The notes beneath the pieces are model-generated. The model ran no database searches, was not told the origin of the DNA, and worked only from the letters and a program-made list of their open reading frames with translations. The position numbers were made by a program, and so were the translations under genes. Positions 1-10,390 of a stretch of 34,693 nucleotides of DNA are shown piece after piece (position 1 is the first letter of the stretch; every line of letters starts with the position of its first letter). Source of the DNA: an uncultured Lysobacteraceae bacterium (lineage in GTDB: Bacteria; Pseudomonadota; Gammaproteobacteria; Xanthomonadales; Xanthomonadaceae); assembly GCA_946480825.1 (NCBI GenBank), contig CAMLLG010000042.1, positions 1 to 34,693 of the forward strand, in the 5' to 3' direction.

Positions 1-53
1 TCGCCCTCGAATACGGTGCCGTCTTCGAGGACAAGGATTGCGGTTTCGGTCAC
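1..53 (-). CDS. carA: Carbamoyl-phosphate synthase small subunit, 5' end only
   Basis: Only the first 17 codons lie in the window; the gene runs off the left edge. Reading the minus strand from a GTG at 51-53 gives TETAILVLEDGTVFEG after the start residue. This matches the first beta strand of CarA, the glutamine-hydrolysing subunit that supplies ammonia to CarB for arginine and pyrimidine synthesis. The position directly downstream of dapB on the same strand fits the common dapB-carA-carB order. The GTG start is inferred because the family sequence begins there and no in-frame ATG fits better. The identification rests on a short stretch plus context. Confidence 0.75.
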   Translation of the reverse strand, partial: MTETAILVLEDGTVFEG

Positions 54-220
54 GGAGTTCGCCTTTGCTTGGGCTGCTTCAGGTTGCACGAAGCCCCGGG
101 CGGGGTCTGTCACCGGCCCGTGGCTTCTGATGTGAGGCGAGCCGGAATTCTACCGGCGAGCGCCCGCCTCCGCCAGCGGAATTTGCGCGTCGCGTCGGGC
201 GCGCTCGCCCGGCGCGCTCG

Positions 221-973
221 TCAGACGTTCTCTTCGGGCGTCCCGAGCAGATCGCGCAGACGGTAGCTCCCCGGCGTCCGGCCGGGCAGCGCCGCAGCGG
301 CATGCAGTGCGCCGCGGGCGAAGATGTCGCGATTGGTGGCGCGGTGGATGAGCTCGATCCGTTCGCCCGGCCCGGCGAACTGAACGAGATGTTCGCCGAC
401 GATGTCGCCGGCGCGCAGGCTGGCGTAGCGCGGATCGGCGCCACCGCGCTCGGCGGCGGCCCCAAGCGCGAGCGCCGTGCCCGATGGCGCATCGAGCTTG
501 CGGGTGTGGTGGGCTTCGACGATGTCGCAGTCCCAGGCCTTCAGCGCCGCCGCGGCGCGTTCCACCAGTTCGTCGAGGACGGCCACGCCGAGGCTGAAAT
601 TCGCCGACCACAAGACCGGAATGTCGCGCGCCGCGGTCTGCAGCGCGGCGCGCTGCTGCGCGGCGAGGCCTGTGGTCCCGGACACCAGCGCCGCGCCGCG
701 GCGGGCGCACAGCGCGAGGATCGCGTCGAACGCCGCGGGCAGACTGAAATCGACGGCGACGTCGAAGTCGGGTGCGTTGTCCAGATCGGCGACCGGATGG
801 AACGGCTGACCGAGCAGGCCGGCATCGGCCGTCGGCGGCGCGACCGTCGCGACGACGCGCAGATCGTCGCGTTCGGCGACCAGCCGCAGCAGTGTCTGGC
901 CCATGCGCCCACTGGCGCCGTGGATGAGGAGACGGCGGGATTCGTGCGAGGATTCGTGGGAAGAGGCGCGCAT
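221..973 (-). CDS. dapB: 4-hydroxy-tetrahydrodipicolinate reductase
   Basis: Cytoplasmic NAD(P)H-dependent reductase of the diaminopimelate/lysine pathway. The 250-residue protein is close to the family length. The Rossmann nucleotide-binding loop GASGRMGQ lies near residues 19-26. The substrate-binding and catalytic signature HHTRKLDAPSGTA is near residues 155-168. The C-terminus (FARGALHAAAALPGRTPG...) is typical of the family. The chosen ATG leaves a short polar tail (SSHESSHES) before the first beta strand. The gene lies between tyrA and carA, all on the minus strand, with 73 bases to tyrA and 167 to carA. The 54-220 gap shows no gene. Confidence 0.95.
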   Translation of the reverse strand: MRASSHESSHESRRLLIHGASGRMGQTLLRLVAERDDLRVVATVAPPTADAGLLGQPFHPVADLDNAPDFDVAVDFSLPAAFDAILALCARRGAALVSGTTGLAAQQRAALQTAARDIPVLWSANFSLGVAVLDELVERAAAALKAWDCDIVEAHHTRKLDAPSGTALALGAAAERGGADPRYASLRAGDIVGEHLVQFAGPGERIELIHRATNRDIFARGALHAAAALPGRTPGSYRLRDLLGTPEENV

Positions 974-1046
974 GGGGCCATGCAGGGGAACGGACGTGCG
1001 TTCAGCCTAACATCCGCACGCGGGGCTGCCGACCGGCTCGTGCCGG

Positions 1047-2186
1047 TCAATCCCGCGACGACACCGACGACGACACCGATTCGAGCACCCGCCCGATGCC
1101 GCCGGCGTCGATCTCGACGGCAGCCGTGGACAGCGCCGCGGCGGAGACATCCGCACCGAAACCGAAGCGGAAATGCACCTCGCCCGCTGGCGTGCGCGAC
1201 GAATGGATCGAGGACAGGCTGATGCCATGGCGTTCGAACACATCGAGCAGCGCGCGCAGCGAGCCGGCGCGGTCTTCGGGAAGATGCACGCTCATCGACG
1301 GCGTCTCGACCAGATCGGCCAGCAGATATCCCACGCGCTCGAAGGTGTAATTGCCGTCGGCCAGCGCGCGATCGTCGAAGGCCTCGCGGTTGGTGTGCAG
1401 ATGCCGGGTGCGGAACGCCGTGCGCGCCGCCTCGTCGCCCTGCCCGACCAACAGGCGCAGCGACCTCAGTTCGTCGAGCAGACGATCCAGCATCTCCAAG
1501 ACATATGGATTCCCGAACTGGATGTCTTCGTAGATCTGCGGATTCAGCGACAGGATGCGCGCCGTCATCGCCACCTCCAGTTCGAACGATGCGGTGCGCA
1601 GCGGCAGCAGCGCCGACGGCGCCCCCAGCGTCGAGGCATAACCGCGCAGCACGCCGGCCTGCGCGAGATGGGTGGCATGCACCATCGCCTGCACCAGCGC
1701 CATCGCGCGGTCGTGCTGCTCGGCCGAGACGCGCACGCATTCCGCCTGCAACGCATCCAGCAGTCGGTTCAGCCATGGCCGCCAGGCGTCGAGGCGCGCT
1801 TCGCAGATCGCGAGCACGCGACCCTTCAGCGTCGGCGCCTTCGGCGGCGCGGTCATCGGATGCAGACCGACGACTTCCGCGCTCGAACGCAGCATCGCCG
1901 CCAACGGCGCCTGTTTGATCGACGTGATGTCCATCCACAGCCGCCCGCGCTCGCGTCCGCCTGCGCGCACGCGCCATTCGTCGATCGCCGCCACCGTGCC
2001 GCGGATCGGCGCGCAGAACACGAGCACATCGGCCTGCGACAGCACCGCGTCGACCGGGTCGGACGCCGGCGACGCGGGATCGTGTCCGAGCACCTGCAGC
2101 CCCATCCGTTCAGCGAAAAAACGGCGCAGCCACCGCCCGTACGCACCCTCGCTGCCGACGATGCCGATGACCGGCCGCTCGTTCAT
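1047..2186 (-). CDS. tyrA: Prephenate dehydrogenase with C-terminal ACT-like region
   Basis: Predicted to convert prephenate to 4-hydroxyphenylpyruvate in tyrosine synthesis. The 379-residue protein starts with a Rossmann motif (IVGSEGAYG, residues about 7-15) in place of the more usual GGGGxMG. LHPMTAPP matches the TyrA LHPM loop. VQAMVHATHLAQ carries the His that aligns with the catalytic His of bacterial TyrA. Residues from about 300 to the end (FERHGISLSSIHSSRTPAG) resemble an ACT regulatory domain, so tyrosine feedback is plausible. The ATG at 2184-2186 is preferred because the dehydrogenase fold begins six residues later and a GGAG sits about 7 bases upstream; an open extension to 2357 has no family resemblance. 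There is no chorismate mutase domain. Confidence 0.85.
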   Translation of the reverse strand: MNERPVIGIVGSEGAYGRWLRRFFAERMGLQVLGHDPASPASDPVDAVLSQADVLVFCAPIRGTVAAIDEWRVRAGGRERGRLWMDITSIKQAPLAAMLRSSAEVVGLHPMTAPPKAPTLKGRVLAICEARLDAWRPWLNRLLDALQAECVRVSAEQHDRAMALVQAMVHATHLAQAGVLRGYASTLGAPSALLPLRTASFELEVAMTARILSLNPQIYEDIQFGNPYVLEMLDRLLDELRSLRLLVGQGDEAARTAFRTRHLHTNREAFDDRALADGNYTFERVGYLLADLVETPSMSVHLPEDRAGSLRALLDVFERHGISLSSIHSSRTPAGEVHFRFGFGADVSAAALSTAAVEIDAGGIGRVLESVSSSVSSRD

Positions 2187-2335
2187 GCTGACACTCCGAA
2201 ACGTGGTTGAAGTCTCATTTTCGACGGAAAAATAGCCGACGAAAATGCCCGCATCGTCCGCATGCGACGTGCGAACGCGTTGATTGAGAGTACTCTTTGA
2301 CGGTTGATTTTGGATCAGGGACAGGGGGGTCCCGT
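2187..2335. promoter_or_regulatory. Divergent tyrA / PF10118 control region with palindromes
   Basis: This 149-base region separates two divergent genes and is noticeably richer in A/T than its surroundings. It holds an 8-bp inverted repeat, CATTTTCG (2216-2223) and CGAAAATG (2240-2247), 16 bases apart. It also holds a perfect 10-bp palindrome AGAGTACTCT at 2287-2296. These could be operators, but no named regulator site is recognised. Confidence 0.3.
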
Positions 2336-3208
2336 ATGGCCAGAGATCTCTTCGCACGTCGTTTCACCGCACCGCTGCCGGCGGATATTCCGCGCGATTG
2401 GCTGCCTTCGTCCCCGGCGATCGCCGCATTGCTCGACACCTACACCGTGCTGGTGCCCGCCAACGAGGCGTTCTACATGCGCACGATCAACGCATGCCTG
2501 CCGCGCATCGCCGATCCGGCGCTGCGCGAGACCGCCATCGCCTTCATCCATCAGGAAGCGGAACATGGTGTCGCCCACAAGCGCTACTGGCGGAATCTCG
2601 ATCAACAGGGTTATCGCTTCCGCACGTTCGAACGCCTCGTCGACAAGCTGACCTTCCGGATGGTCGAACGGCTCATGCCGCTGTCGCTGCGCGTCTCCAT
2701 GGTCAGTTGCGTCGAACACGTCAACGCGTACTTCGCCCACGAATTCCTGTCGCAGGACATCCTCCGCGACGCGCATCCCGAGATGCGCGCGCTGATGGAG
2801 TGGCACTTCGCGGAAGAGATCGAACACAAGCGGGTCTCGTTCGATGTCATGCGCGCGGTCACGCCTTCGTACTCGGTGCGCCTGCTCGGCCTGACGCTGA
2901 CCCTGCCGCTGTTCTACGGCCTGATGACCTTCGGCATGATGCGATTTCTGCAGCAGGACAAACGCCTGTTCGATCGGTCGACCTGGCGCCAGTTCCTGCA
3001 TCACCTGGGCGCCGGGAACCACATGTTCGTGCGGACGCTGAAACATGTCCTGGCCTACGCGCGCCCGTCGTTCCATCCGTCGCAACTCGACGACGCGGCG
3101 CTGGCGCAGGCGGTGATCGAACGCTATTCCACGGAAACCCACGATTGGTTGCAACCGGCGAACCGCGGCAGGGCCGCGACGGAATCGCCCCGCCCATTGG
3201 CGGCCTGA
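2336..3208 (+). CDS. PF10118-type predicted metal-dependent hydrolase, ferritin-like diiron fold
   Basis: A 290-residue protein resembling the 'predicted metal-dependent hydrolase' family (COG3687/PF10118). The family is poorly characterised despite its name. The visible metal-ligand pattern is that of a helical diiron protein: a Glu in VPANEAFYMR, an ExxH in HQEAEHGVAH, a Glu/His helix SCVEHVNAYFAHEF, and a second ExxH in AEEIEHKRVSFD. A C-terminal hydrophobic stretch (LTLTLPLFYGLMTFGMM) may be a membrane-associated helix. The ATG at 2336 follows a G-rich ribosome-binding stretch (2318-2329); a TTG 13 codons upstream would only add a low-complexity tail. It is transcribed divergently from tyrA. 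The substrate cannot be deduced. Confidence 0.75.
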   Translation: MARDLFARRFTAPLPADIPRDWLPSSPAIAALLDTYTVLVPANEAFYMRTINACLPRIADPALRETAIAFIHQEAEHGVAHKRYWRNLDQQGYRFRTFERLVDKLTFRMVERLMPLSLRVSMVSCVEHVNAYFAHEFLSQDILRDAHPEMRALMEWHFAEEIEHKRVSFDVMRAVTPSYSVRLLGLTLTLPLFYGLMTFGMMRFLQQDKRLFDRSTWRQFLHHLGAGNHMFVRTLKHVLAYARPSFHPSQLDDAALAQAVIERYSTETHDWLQPANRGRAATESPRPLAA

Positions 3209-3218
3209 CACCGCTCAA

Positions 3219-3240
3219 CGTCGGCACGGCACTGCCGACG
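3219..3240. terminator. Hairpin between convergent PF10118 gene and dnaJ
   Basis: CGTCGGCA (3219-3226) and TGCCGACG (3233-3240) form an 8-bp stem with a 6-base loop, 11 bases after the stop codon of the plus-strand gene. There is no clear T tract, so termination in either direction is only a possibility. Confidence 0.35.
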
Positions 3241-3353
3241 CCACCGCCGGCAGCGGCGAAGGTCGACCGAACGCGATCGGAACGCGGATGCGCGCCGCGT
3301 CCGCGCTGCGGCCCGATGCGCGGGCCTGGCGCACGACTCGGGAGATCATCCGA

Positions 3354-4484
3354 TCAGGAAGTCATCCGCGCCCAGAAACTCTTCACGCCGTCGATGAACG
3401 TGCTGGAACGCGGCGAATGGCGGCGCGCGTTCTCGCCGGTGAAGGTCGCCTCGAACTGCTCCAGCAACTCGCGCTGATGCGCGGTGAGGTTGACCGGCGT
3501 TTCCACCACCACGCGGCAATAGAGATCGCCGGTGCTGCGGCTGCGCACCGACTTCACGCCTTTCTCGCGCAGACGGAACACCTTGCCGGTCTGGGTTTCG
3601 GCCGGCACGCGGATTTCGGCCTCGCCGCCCAGGGTGGGCACGCGCACGGTATCGCCGAGGGCGGCCTGCGAGAACCGGATCGGCACTTCGCAGTGCAGGT
3701 CGTCGCCATCGCGCTGGAAGATCGCATGCTCGCGCACGCGGATCTCGACGTACAGATCGCCCGGCGGCGCCCCCGCCGGACCGGCTTCGCCCTCGCCGGA
3801 CAGGCGGATGCGATCGCCGCTGTCCACGCCGGCGGGAATCTTCACCGACAGGACCTTCTCTTCCTCGACGCGGCCGGCGCCGTGGCAGGATTTGCAGGGA
3901 TTGCTGAGCTTCTGGCCGCGACCGCCGCAGTGCGGGCACGGCTGCTGCATCGAGAAGATGCCGCGCTGGAAACGGACCTGGCCGCGCCCCTGACAGGTGG
4001 CGCAGGTTTCGAGCTTGCCGTCTTCCGAACCGCTGCCCTTGCAGGGTTTGCAGGCGGCCATGGTCGGCACTTCGATGCGCCGGTCGATGCCGGCGACGGC
4101 GTCTTCCAGATCGAGTTCGATCACGTAGCCGATATCGGCGCCGCGGCGCGGCGCGCGCGCGCCGCCGCCACCTCCGCCGAAGATGTTGCCGAAAATATCG
4201 CCGAACACATCGTTGATGTCGGCGTATCCCTGACCGCCGCCACCGCCGCCCGAGCCGTGTTCGAACGCCGCGTGGCCGTGCGCATCGTACGCGCGGCGCT
4301 TGTTGGCGTCGGACAGCACTTCGTAGGCTTCCTTCACCTCCTTGAACGCGGCTTCGGCGCCGGCATCGTCCGGATTGCGATCCGGGTGATGCTTCATCGC
4401 CAGACGGCGATAGGCTTTTTTCAGCTCTTCTTCGCTGGCGGTGCGGGCCACGCCCAGAACTTCGTAGTAATCGCGTTTGCTCAT
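3354..4484 (-). CDS. dnaJ: Chaperone DnaJ (Hsp40)
   Basis: Co-chaperone that delivers unfolded clients to DnaK and stimulates its ATPase. At 376 residues it is full length. The J domain opens with [11 protein letters not shown] and has the HPD motif in KHHPDRNP near residues 31-38. A Gly-rich linker (GGGGGGG near residues 75-110) follows. Four zinc-binding CxxCxGxG repeats come next: [24 protein letters not shown] and CKSCHGAG, near residues 145-215. The C-terminal substrate-binding domains complete the protein. It is the last gene of the minus-strand heat-shock cluster, 132 bases downstream of dnaK, with a stable hairpin in that gap. Confidence 0.97.
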   Translation of the reverse strand: MSKRDYYEVLGVARTASEEELKKAYRRLAMKHHPDRNPDDAGAEAAFKEVKEAYEVLSDANKRRAYDAHGHAAFEHGSGGGGGGQGYADINDVFGDIFGNIFGGGGGGARAPRRGADIGYVIELDLEDAVAGIDRRIEVPTMAACKPCKGSGSEDGKLETCATCQGRGQVRFQRGIFSMQQPCPHCGGRGQKLSNPCKSCHGAGRVEEEKVLSVKIPAGVDSGDRIRLSGEGEAGPAGAPPGDLYVEIRVREHAIFQRDGDDLHCEVPIRFSQAALGDTVRVPTLGGEAEIRVPAETQTGKVFRLREKGVKSVRSRSTGDLYCRVVVETPVNLTAHQRELLEQFEATFTGENARRHSPRSSTFIDGVKSFWARMTS

Positions 4485-4558
4485 GGGGTCCGGCGGCAGT
4501 CAGGCGGAATGGAATGTCGGATGTGGCATGCGGAGCGGAAAACGGCGGTCTTCAACAC

Positions 4559-4597
4559 GGAAACGGGAGCACGCAGCGGACCGCGTCTCCCGTTTCC
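4559..4597 (-). other. dnaK-dnaJ intergenic hairpin
   Basis: GGAAACGGGAG (4559-4569) pairs with CTCCCGTTTCC (4587-4597). Inside that stem, ACGC (4571-4574) pairs with GCGT (4583-4586), with one bulged base at 4570. The result is about 15 bp of stem around an 8-base loop, beginning 20 bases after the dnaK stop codon. There is no T tract. It may act as an attenuator or an RNA-stabilising or processing element that sets the dnaK:dnaJ ratio. Confidence 0.5.
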
Positions 4598-4616
4598 GGC
4601 ATCCCGATGCGCGGGA

Positions 4617-6542
<1,926 letters not shown>

Positions 6543-6596
6543 GACGGTGTCCTCTGAAGTTCGTTTTCTGGGGCGGCCGTGCCGCCGATGATCTGT

Positions 6597-6625
6597 GTGT
6601 GGGGTGGTCCGGCCTGCGTTTCAAG
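6597..6625 (-). promoter_or_regulatory. Sigma32-type heat-shock promoter of dnaK
   Basis: On the minus strand CTTGAAA (6619-6625) is followed, after 14 bases, by CCCCACAC (6597-6604). The first element is a perfect sigma32 -35 box; the second is close to the CCCCATnT -10 consensus. The spacing is within the usual range and the site lies in the 122-base grpE-dnaK gap. Confidence 0.7.
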
Positions 6626-6664
6626 CGCCGCAGGCGACTGCCGCGTGAACGGCGTGCGGCGCGC

Positions 6665-7186
6665 TCAGTCCTGCTTCGCCACGACGACAAGCGCAGGCCG
6701 CAGCAGACGCTCGTTGAGCATCCATCCCTTCTGGAACGTCTGCGCGACGGCGCCCGGGGCGATGCCCTCGGCGTCGATCATGCTCATCGCCTGATGCTGG
6801 TCGGGATTGAACGCGTCGCCCGGCGCCGGCGCCACCGCCAGCAGGCCATTGGCCTCGGCAATGCGCTGCAACTGCCGCAGGGTCAGTTCCATGCCGGCGC
6901 GCAGCGGGTCGCCTTCGGCGGCGGCGGCCAGCCCGGCTTCCATGCTGTCGAACAGCGGCAGCAGATCGCCCAGCAGACGCTCGTTGGCGAATTTCCGCGC
7001 CATTTCGACTTCGCGCGCCATGCGCTTGCGCTGGTTTTCCAGATCGGCACGTTCGCGCAGGCCGTCGGCCCGCAGTTGCTCCAGTTCGCCCCGGAGGCTT
7101 TCGATGATCGCCTCCGGGCTTTCGGCGGCGGCCGTCTCTGCGTGCGCGGGGATCGATTCGTCCTGTTGGCTATGTTCTTGATTCAT
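6665..7186 (-). CDS. grpE: Nucleotide exchange factor GrpE
   Basis: Releases ADP from DnaK. The 173-residue product has an acidic, unstructured N-terminus, then a long coiled coil ([20 protein letters not shown]). The conserved [20 protein letters not shown] helix follows, then [13 protein letters not shown] and the C-terminal beta domain with the family signature [12 protein letters not shown] and [16 protein letters not shown]. The ATG at 7184-7186 gives the normal GrpE length. An open reading extension up to 7369 runs through the promoter and is rejected. It lies between hrcA and dnaK, and an independent sigma32-type promoter sits about 50-75 bases upstream of the start. Confidence 0.96.
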   Translation of the reverse strand: MNQEHSQQDESIPAHAETAAAESPEAIIESLRGELEQLRADGLRERADLENQRKRMAREVEMARKFANERLLGDLLPLFDSMEAGLAAAAEGDPLRAGMELTLRQLQRIAEANGLLAVAPAPGDAFNPDQHQAMSMIDAEGIAPGAVAQTFQKGWMLNERLLRPALVVVAKQD

Positions 7187-7234
7187 CTGGCGTCCGGGGG
7201 CTGGCGGAGGCGGGACGACCCGCCGACCGCCCTG

Positions 7235-7262
7235 CAATGGGGCCGTGCGTCGGGGAATCAAG
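7235..7262 (-). promoter_or_regulatory. Sigma32-type heat-shock promoter of grpE
   Basis: On the minus strand CTTGATT (7256-7262) is followed, after 13 bases, by CCCCATTG (7235-7242), close to the CTTGAAA / CCCCATnT sigma32 consensus. The predicted start near 7228 leaves about a 40-base leader before grpE. The site lies inside the 201-base hrcA-grpE gap, so grpE can be induced separately from hrcA. Confidence 0.7.
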
Positions 7263-7387
7263 GGGCCGGGGCAGAACCTGGCGCGCGACGCGAACGAGAC
7301 CGTGCCCACGGCTGAGGGCAATGAAACGACCGCCGTCCGGTTCGGTGCCGCCACGCCCATCGATGGCATCCGGCTTGGAGACTCGCT

Positions 7388-8452
7388 CTACCGCGCCTCG
7401 TCCGGCCCCAGCGCTTCGCTCAACACCGACGCGGCGGCCTGCACCACCGGGATCACCCGCTCGTAGGCCATGCGGGTCGGGCCGATCACGCCCAGCACGC
7501 CCAGGGTGCGACCACCCACGCCGTAGGGCGCGGTCACCAGCGAGACACTGTCCAGCGGCGCCATGCCGGTTTCTTCGCCGATGAAGATCCGCACGCCCGG
7601 CGCGCGCAGCGTGCGTTCCAGCACCTGCAGGATCTCGCGCTTGCTCGCGAACGCTTCGAACAGCTCGCGCAGGCGTTCCAGATTCGACAGATCCTGCACG
7701 CCGATCAGCCGGGTCTGCCCGGCCACCAGCATGTCCTCGGCGTCGCTGGCCAGCGCCTGATCGGCCAGTTCCAGCGCCTGGGTCATCAGCGTTTCCATTT
7801 CCTGGCGGGCGCTGCGCAGCTCCGCGAGCAGCGACGCGCGGGCTTCGGCCAGGGGCCGGCCGGCATAGTGCGCGTTGAGATAGTTCGCGATCCGCTCCAG
7901 TTCGCCCGGTTCGTAGCCGCGTCGGGTCTGCAGAATGCGGTTCTGCACGTCGTTGTCGGCGAACACCAGGATCGCGAGCACCCGCTGGCCGTCGAGCGGC
8001 ACGAAATCGACATGCTTGAACGCGAACTGCTCGCGCTTCGGCACGCTGACCACGCCGACGAAATGGGTCATCGCCGACACCAGTTCCGACGCGCTGCCCA
8101 ACAGACTCTGGGTACCGGCGCCGGCCGAAAGCTCGGAACGCAGACGGGTGAGTTCGCCATCGGCCAGCGGCTGGATCTGCAGCAGACTGTCGACGAAGAC
8201 CCGGTAGCCCTGTGCGGTGGGCACGCGCCCGGCGGACGTGTGCGGGGCCGACAGCAGGCCCACGTCCTCCAGTTCGGCGAGGATGTTGCGGATGGTCGCC
8301 GCGCTGACATCGAGGCCGGCATGACGGGCCAGCGTCTGCGAACCCACGGGCTCGCCATCGCGGATGTAGCGGGAAATCAGGGTGCGCAGCAGCAGTCGGG
8401 CACGGGGATCGAGCGCGCGCGGATCGAAGCCGGGGTCGGCAGGGTGGTTCAT
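7388..8452 (-). CDS. hrcA: Heat-inducible transcription repressor HrcA
   Basis: Winged-helix repressor that normally binds CIRCE operators of groE/dnaK-type operons. The product is 354 residues with the start used here. The DNA-binding region near residues 15-75 includes RDGEPVGSQTLARHAGLDVS and ATIRNILAELEDVGLL, a strong HrcA signature. The central and C-terminal dimerisation part contains FIGEETGMAPLDSVSLVTAPYG and GVLGVIGPTRMAYERVIPVV. A second in-frame ATG lies two codons upstream (8456-8458). Neither has a ribosome-binding site, but a sigma70-type promoter ends about 8 bases before 8452. A longer open frame to 8590 has no family resemblance. It is first in the hrcA-grpE-dnaK-dnaJ cluster and divergent from recN. 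Confidence 0.93.
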   Translation of the reverse strand: MNHPADPGFDPRALDPRARLLLRTLISRYIRDGEPVGSQTLARHAGLDVSAATIRNILAELEDVGLLSAPHTSAGRVPTAQGYRVFVDSLLQIQPLADGELTRLRSELSAGAGTQSLLGSASELVSAMTHFVGVVSVPKREQFAFKHVDFVPLDGQRVLAILVFADNDVQNRILQTRRGYEPGELERIANYLNAHYAGRPLAEARASLLAELRSARQEMETLMTQALELADQALASDAEDMLVAGQTRLIGVQDLSNLERLRELFEAFASKREILQVLERTLRAPGVRIFIGEETGMAPLDSVSLVTAPYGVGGRTLGVLGVIGPTRMAYERVIPVVQAAASVLSEALGPDEAR

Positions 8453-8459
8453 GGGCATC

Positions 8460-8488
8460 GGTATAGGCGCAGACCGCGGGAGACGCAA
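8460..8488 (-). promoter_or_regulatory. hrcA: Sigma70-type promoter of hrcA, possibly leaderless
   Basis: On the minus strand TTGCGT (8483-8488) and TATACC (8460-8465) are exactly 17 bases apart. Transcription would be expected to start near 8453, at or next to the ATG at 8450-8452. The upstream part overlaps an inverted repeat, AAGAGC (8487-8492) / GCTCTT (8500-8505). Confidence 0.45.
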
Positions 8489-8668
8489 GAGCGGCGCCGG
8501 CTCTTCCTGCGGGGCGGTCTCCATCCGTGAGACGGCCCCGCGTTCGAATGGGCGCACGACCCCGGTCCGCGCTTGCCGGACGCCCGCCACGGAATCCCCA
8601 ACGCGGTCGGCGTCCGGTCAAGCCGACCGGGGTCTGCATGCCGCACTTTTGATGCACAATCCCGCCCC

Positions 8669-10348
8669 ATGCTGACTCATCTCACGCTTCGCGATTTCGC
8701 CGTCGTCTCCGCCACCGAGCTCGAATTCGGCCCCGGCATGACCGTGATTTCCGGCGAAACCGGCGCCGGCAAATCGCTGCTGGTGGACGCACTGGGTTTT
8801 CTTTCCGGACTGCGCGCCGACAGCGGCATGGTCCGCCACGGCGCCGAACGCGCCGAGCTCAGCGCTGAATTCGACCTCGCCGACCGCAGCGAAGCGCGCG
8901 ATTGGCTGCGCGACCAGGACATGCTCGATGACGACGACGGCAACGCCACCTGCCATCTGCGCCGTACGCTGCGCTCGGACGGCGGTTCGCGCGCCTGGAT
9001 CAACGGCCGGCCGGTCACGGTGGCGCAACTGGCCGAACTCGCCGGCCTGCTGGTCGAAATCCACGGCCAGCACGAACATCAGGCCCTGCTGTCGAAGGCC
9101 AGCCAGCTCGATCTCCTCGATGCCTTCGGCCGCCACGCGATGCCCTTGGCGGCCGTCCACGATGCCGCCGCGACCTGGTCGGCGCTGTTGCGCGAACGCG
9201 AAGCCTTGTCCCGCGCCGGCGATGTCTCCGATCGGATCGAACTGCTGGATCACCAGTGGCGCGAACTCGACCGCGAAACCCTGGAGCCGGCGTCGATCGC
9301 CGATCTCGTGGCCCAGCATCGCCGCCACGCCAACGCCGTCGGACTGATCGACACCTGCGAACGCGCACTCGCATCGCTGGAAGGAGACGACGCGCCGTCT
9401 CTGCTGCAGACCCTGCAGTCGCTGCGCGGCGATCTCACCCGCGCCCGCGGCGACGAACCGAGGCTGGGCGAAGTGGACGGCATGCTCGACGCCGCCGCGA
9501 TCCAGATCGACGAAGCCACCCGCCTGCTGCAGCGCATCCGCGACGATCTCGACCTCGACCCCGACCAGTTCGAAGCATTGGAGGACCGTCTCGGCCGACT
9601 GCACGAGCTGGGCCGCAAACACCGGGTTCTGCCGGAAACGCTGATCGAAGTCCGCGAGCGGCTTGCGGCCGAGCTGGAATCGCTGCGCAACGCCGGGACG
9701 CGCCTGGCCACGCTGGACGACGAGATCGCCCGTGCCGCGAATCGATGGGCCACCGCCGCCGCGGCACTCAGTGCCGCCCGCGGCACCGCCGCCGCGGCGC
9801 TTTCGCAGGCGGCCAGCGCGCTCATCGTCGAACTCGGCATGGGTGGCGGACGTTTCGAGATCGCGCTGGAACCCGTCGACACCGGTCGCCCCGACCCGCA
9901 GGGCGCGGAGCGGGTCGAATTCCTGGTCTCCGCCAACGCCGGGCAACCGCCGCGGCCGCTGCGCAAGGTCGCTTCCGGCGGCGAGCTGTCGCGGGTCTCG
10001 CTGGCGATCGAAGTCGCAGCGCTGGGGCTGGATGCGGTGCCGACGATGGTCTTCGACGAAGTCGACTCCGGCATCGGCGGTGCGGTGGCGGAGATCGTCG
10101 GCCAGAAACTGCGCGCGCTCGGCGAAAAGCGCCAGGTGTTGTGCGTGACCCATCAACCGCAGGTCGCCGCCCAGGGCCACGCGCACTATCGGGTGAGCAA
10201 GGCCGAAGCCGCCGGCATGACCCAGAGCGCGGTGCAGAAGCTGGGTCCGAAGGAACGCCAGGAAGAACTGGCGCGGATGCTCGGCGGCGTGGAAGTCAGC
10301 AGGGAAGCCCGCGCGGCGGCGAAGCGGCTGCTCGACAGCGTGGCTTGA
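8669..10348 (+). CDS. recN: DNA repair protein RecN (SMC-like ATPase)
   Basis: SMC-family ATPase acting in double-strand break repair. The 559-residue length fits the family. The Walker A motif GETGAGKS is at residues 29-36. EIHGQHEHQALL, characteristic of RecN, is near residue 130. Coiled-coil arms run from about 150 to 370. The ABC signature SGGELSRVSLAIE is near residue 437 and Walker B TMVFDEVDSGIGG near 460, followed by the CVTHQPQVAAQGH switch. The ATG at 8669 places the first beta strand (MLTHLTLRDFAVV) at the normal position. Divergent from hrcA. No canonical LexA box was recognised upstream by eye. Adjacency to bamE-ratBA-smpB-ssrA is the classical gammaproteobacterial order. Confidence 0.97.
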   Translation: MLTHLTLRDFAVVSATELEFGPGMTVISGETGAGKSLLVDALGFLSGLRADSGMVRHGAERAELSAEFDLADRSEARDWLRDQDMLDDDDGNATCHLRRTLRSDGGSRAWINGRPVTVAQLAELAGLLVEIHGQHEHQALLSKASQLDLLDAFGRHAMPLAAVHDAAATWSALLREREALSRAGDVSDRIELLDHQWRELDRETLEPASIADLVAQHRRHANAVGLIDTCERALASLEGDDAPSLLQTLQSLRGDLTRARGDEPRLGEVDGMLDAAAIQIDEATRLLQRIRDDLDLDPDQFEALEDRLGRLHELGRKHRVLPETLIEVRERLAAELESLRNAGTRLATLDDEIARAANRWATAAAALSAARGTAAAALSQAASALIVELGMGGGRFEIALEPVDTGRPDPQGAERVEFLVSANAGQPPRPLRKVASGGELSRVSLAIEVAALGLDAVPTMVFDEVDSGIGGAVAEIVGQKLRALGEKRQVLCVTHQPQVAAQGHAHYRVSKAEAAGMTQSAVQKLGPKERQEELARMLGGVEVSREARAAAKRLLDSVA

Positions 10349-10390
10349 TCCGCGTGGCAGAGGCCTGCGAGTTGCTGGATCAACTGACCC

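Noticed and set aside
7187..8668. CIRCE operator (TTAGCACTC-N9-GAGTGCTAA) near hrcA/grpE
   Set aside because: I looked on both strands of both gaps and did not find it.
8453..8668. LexA box upstream of recN
   Set aside because: No CTGT-N8-ACAG or TTAGTA-N6-TACTAA type site is visible; a CACAAT-like -10 exists but lacks a convincing -35.
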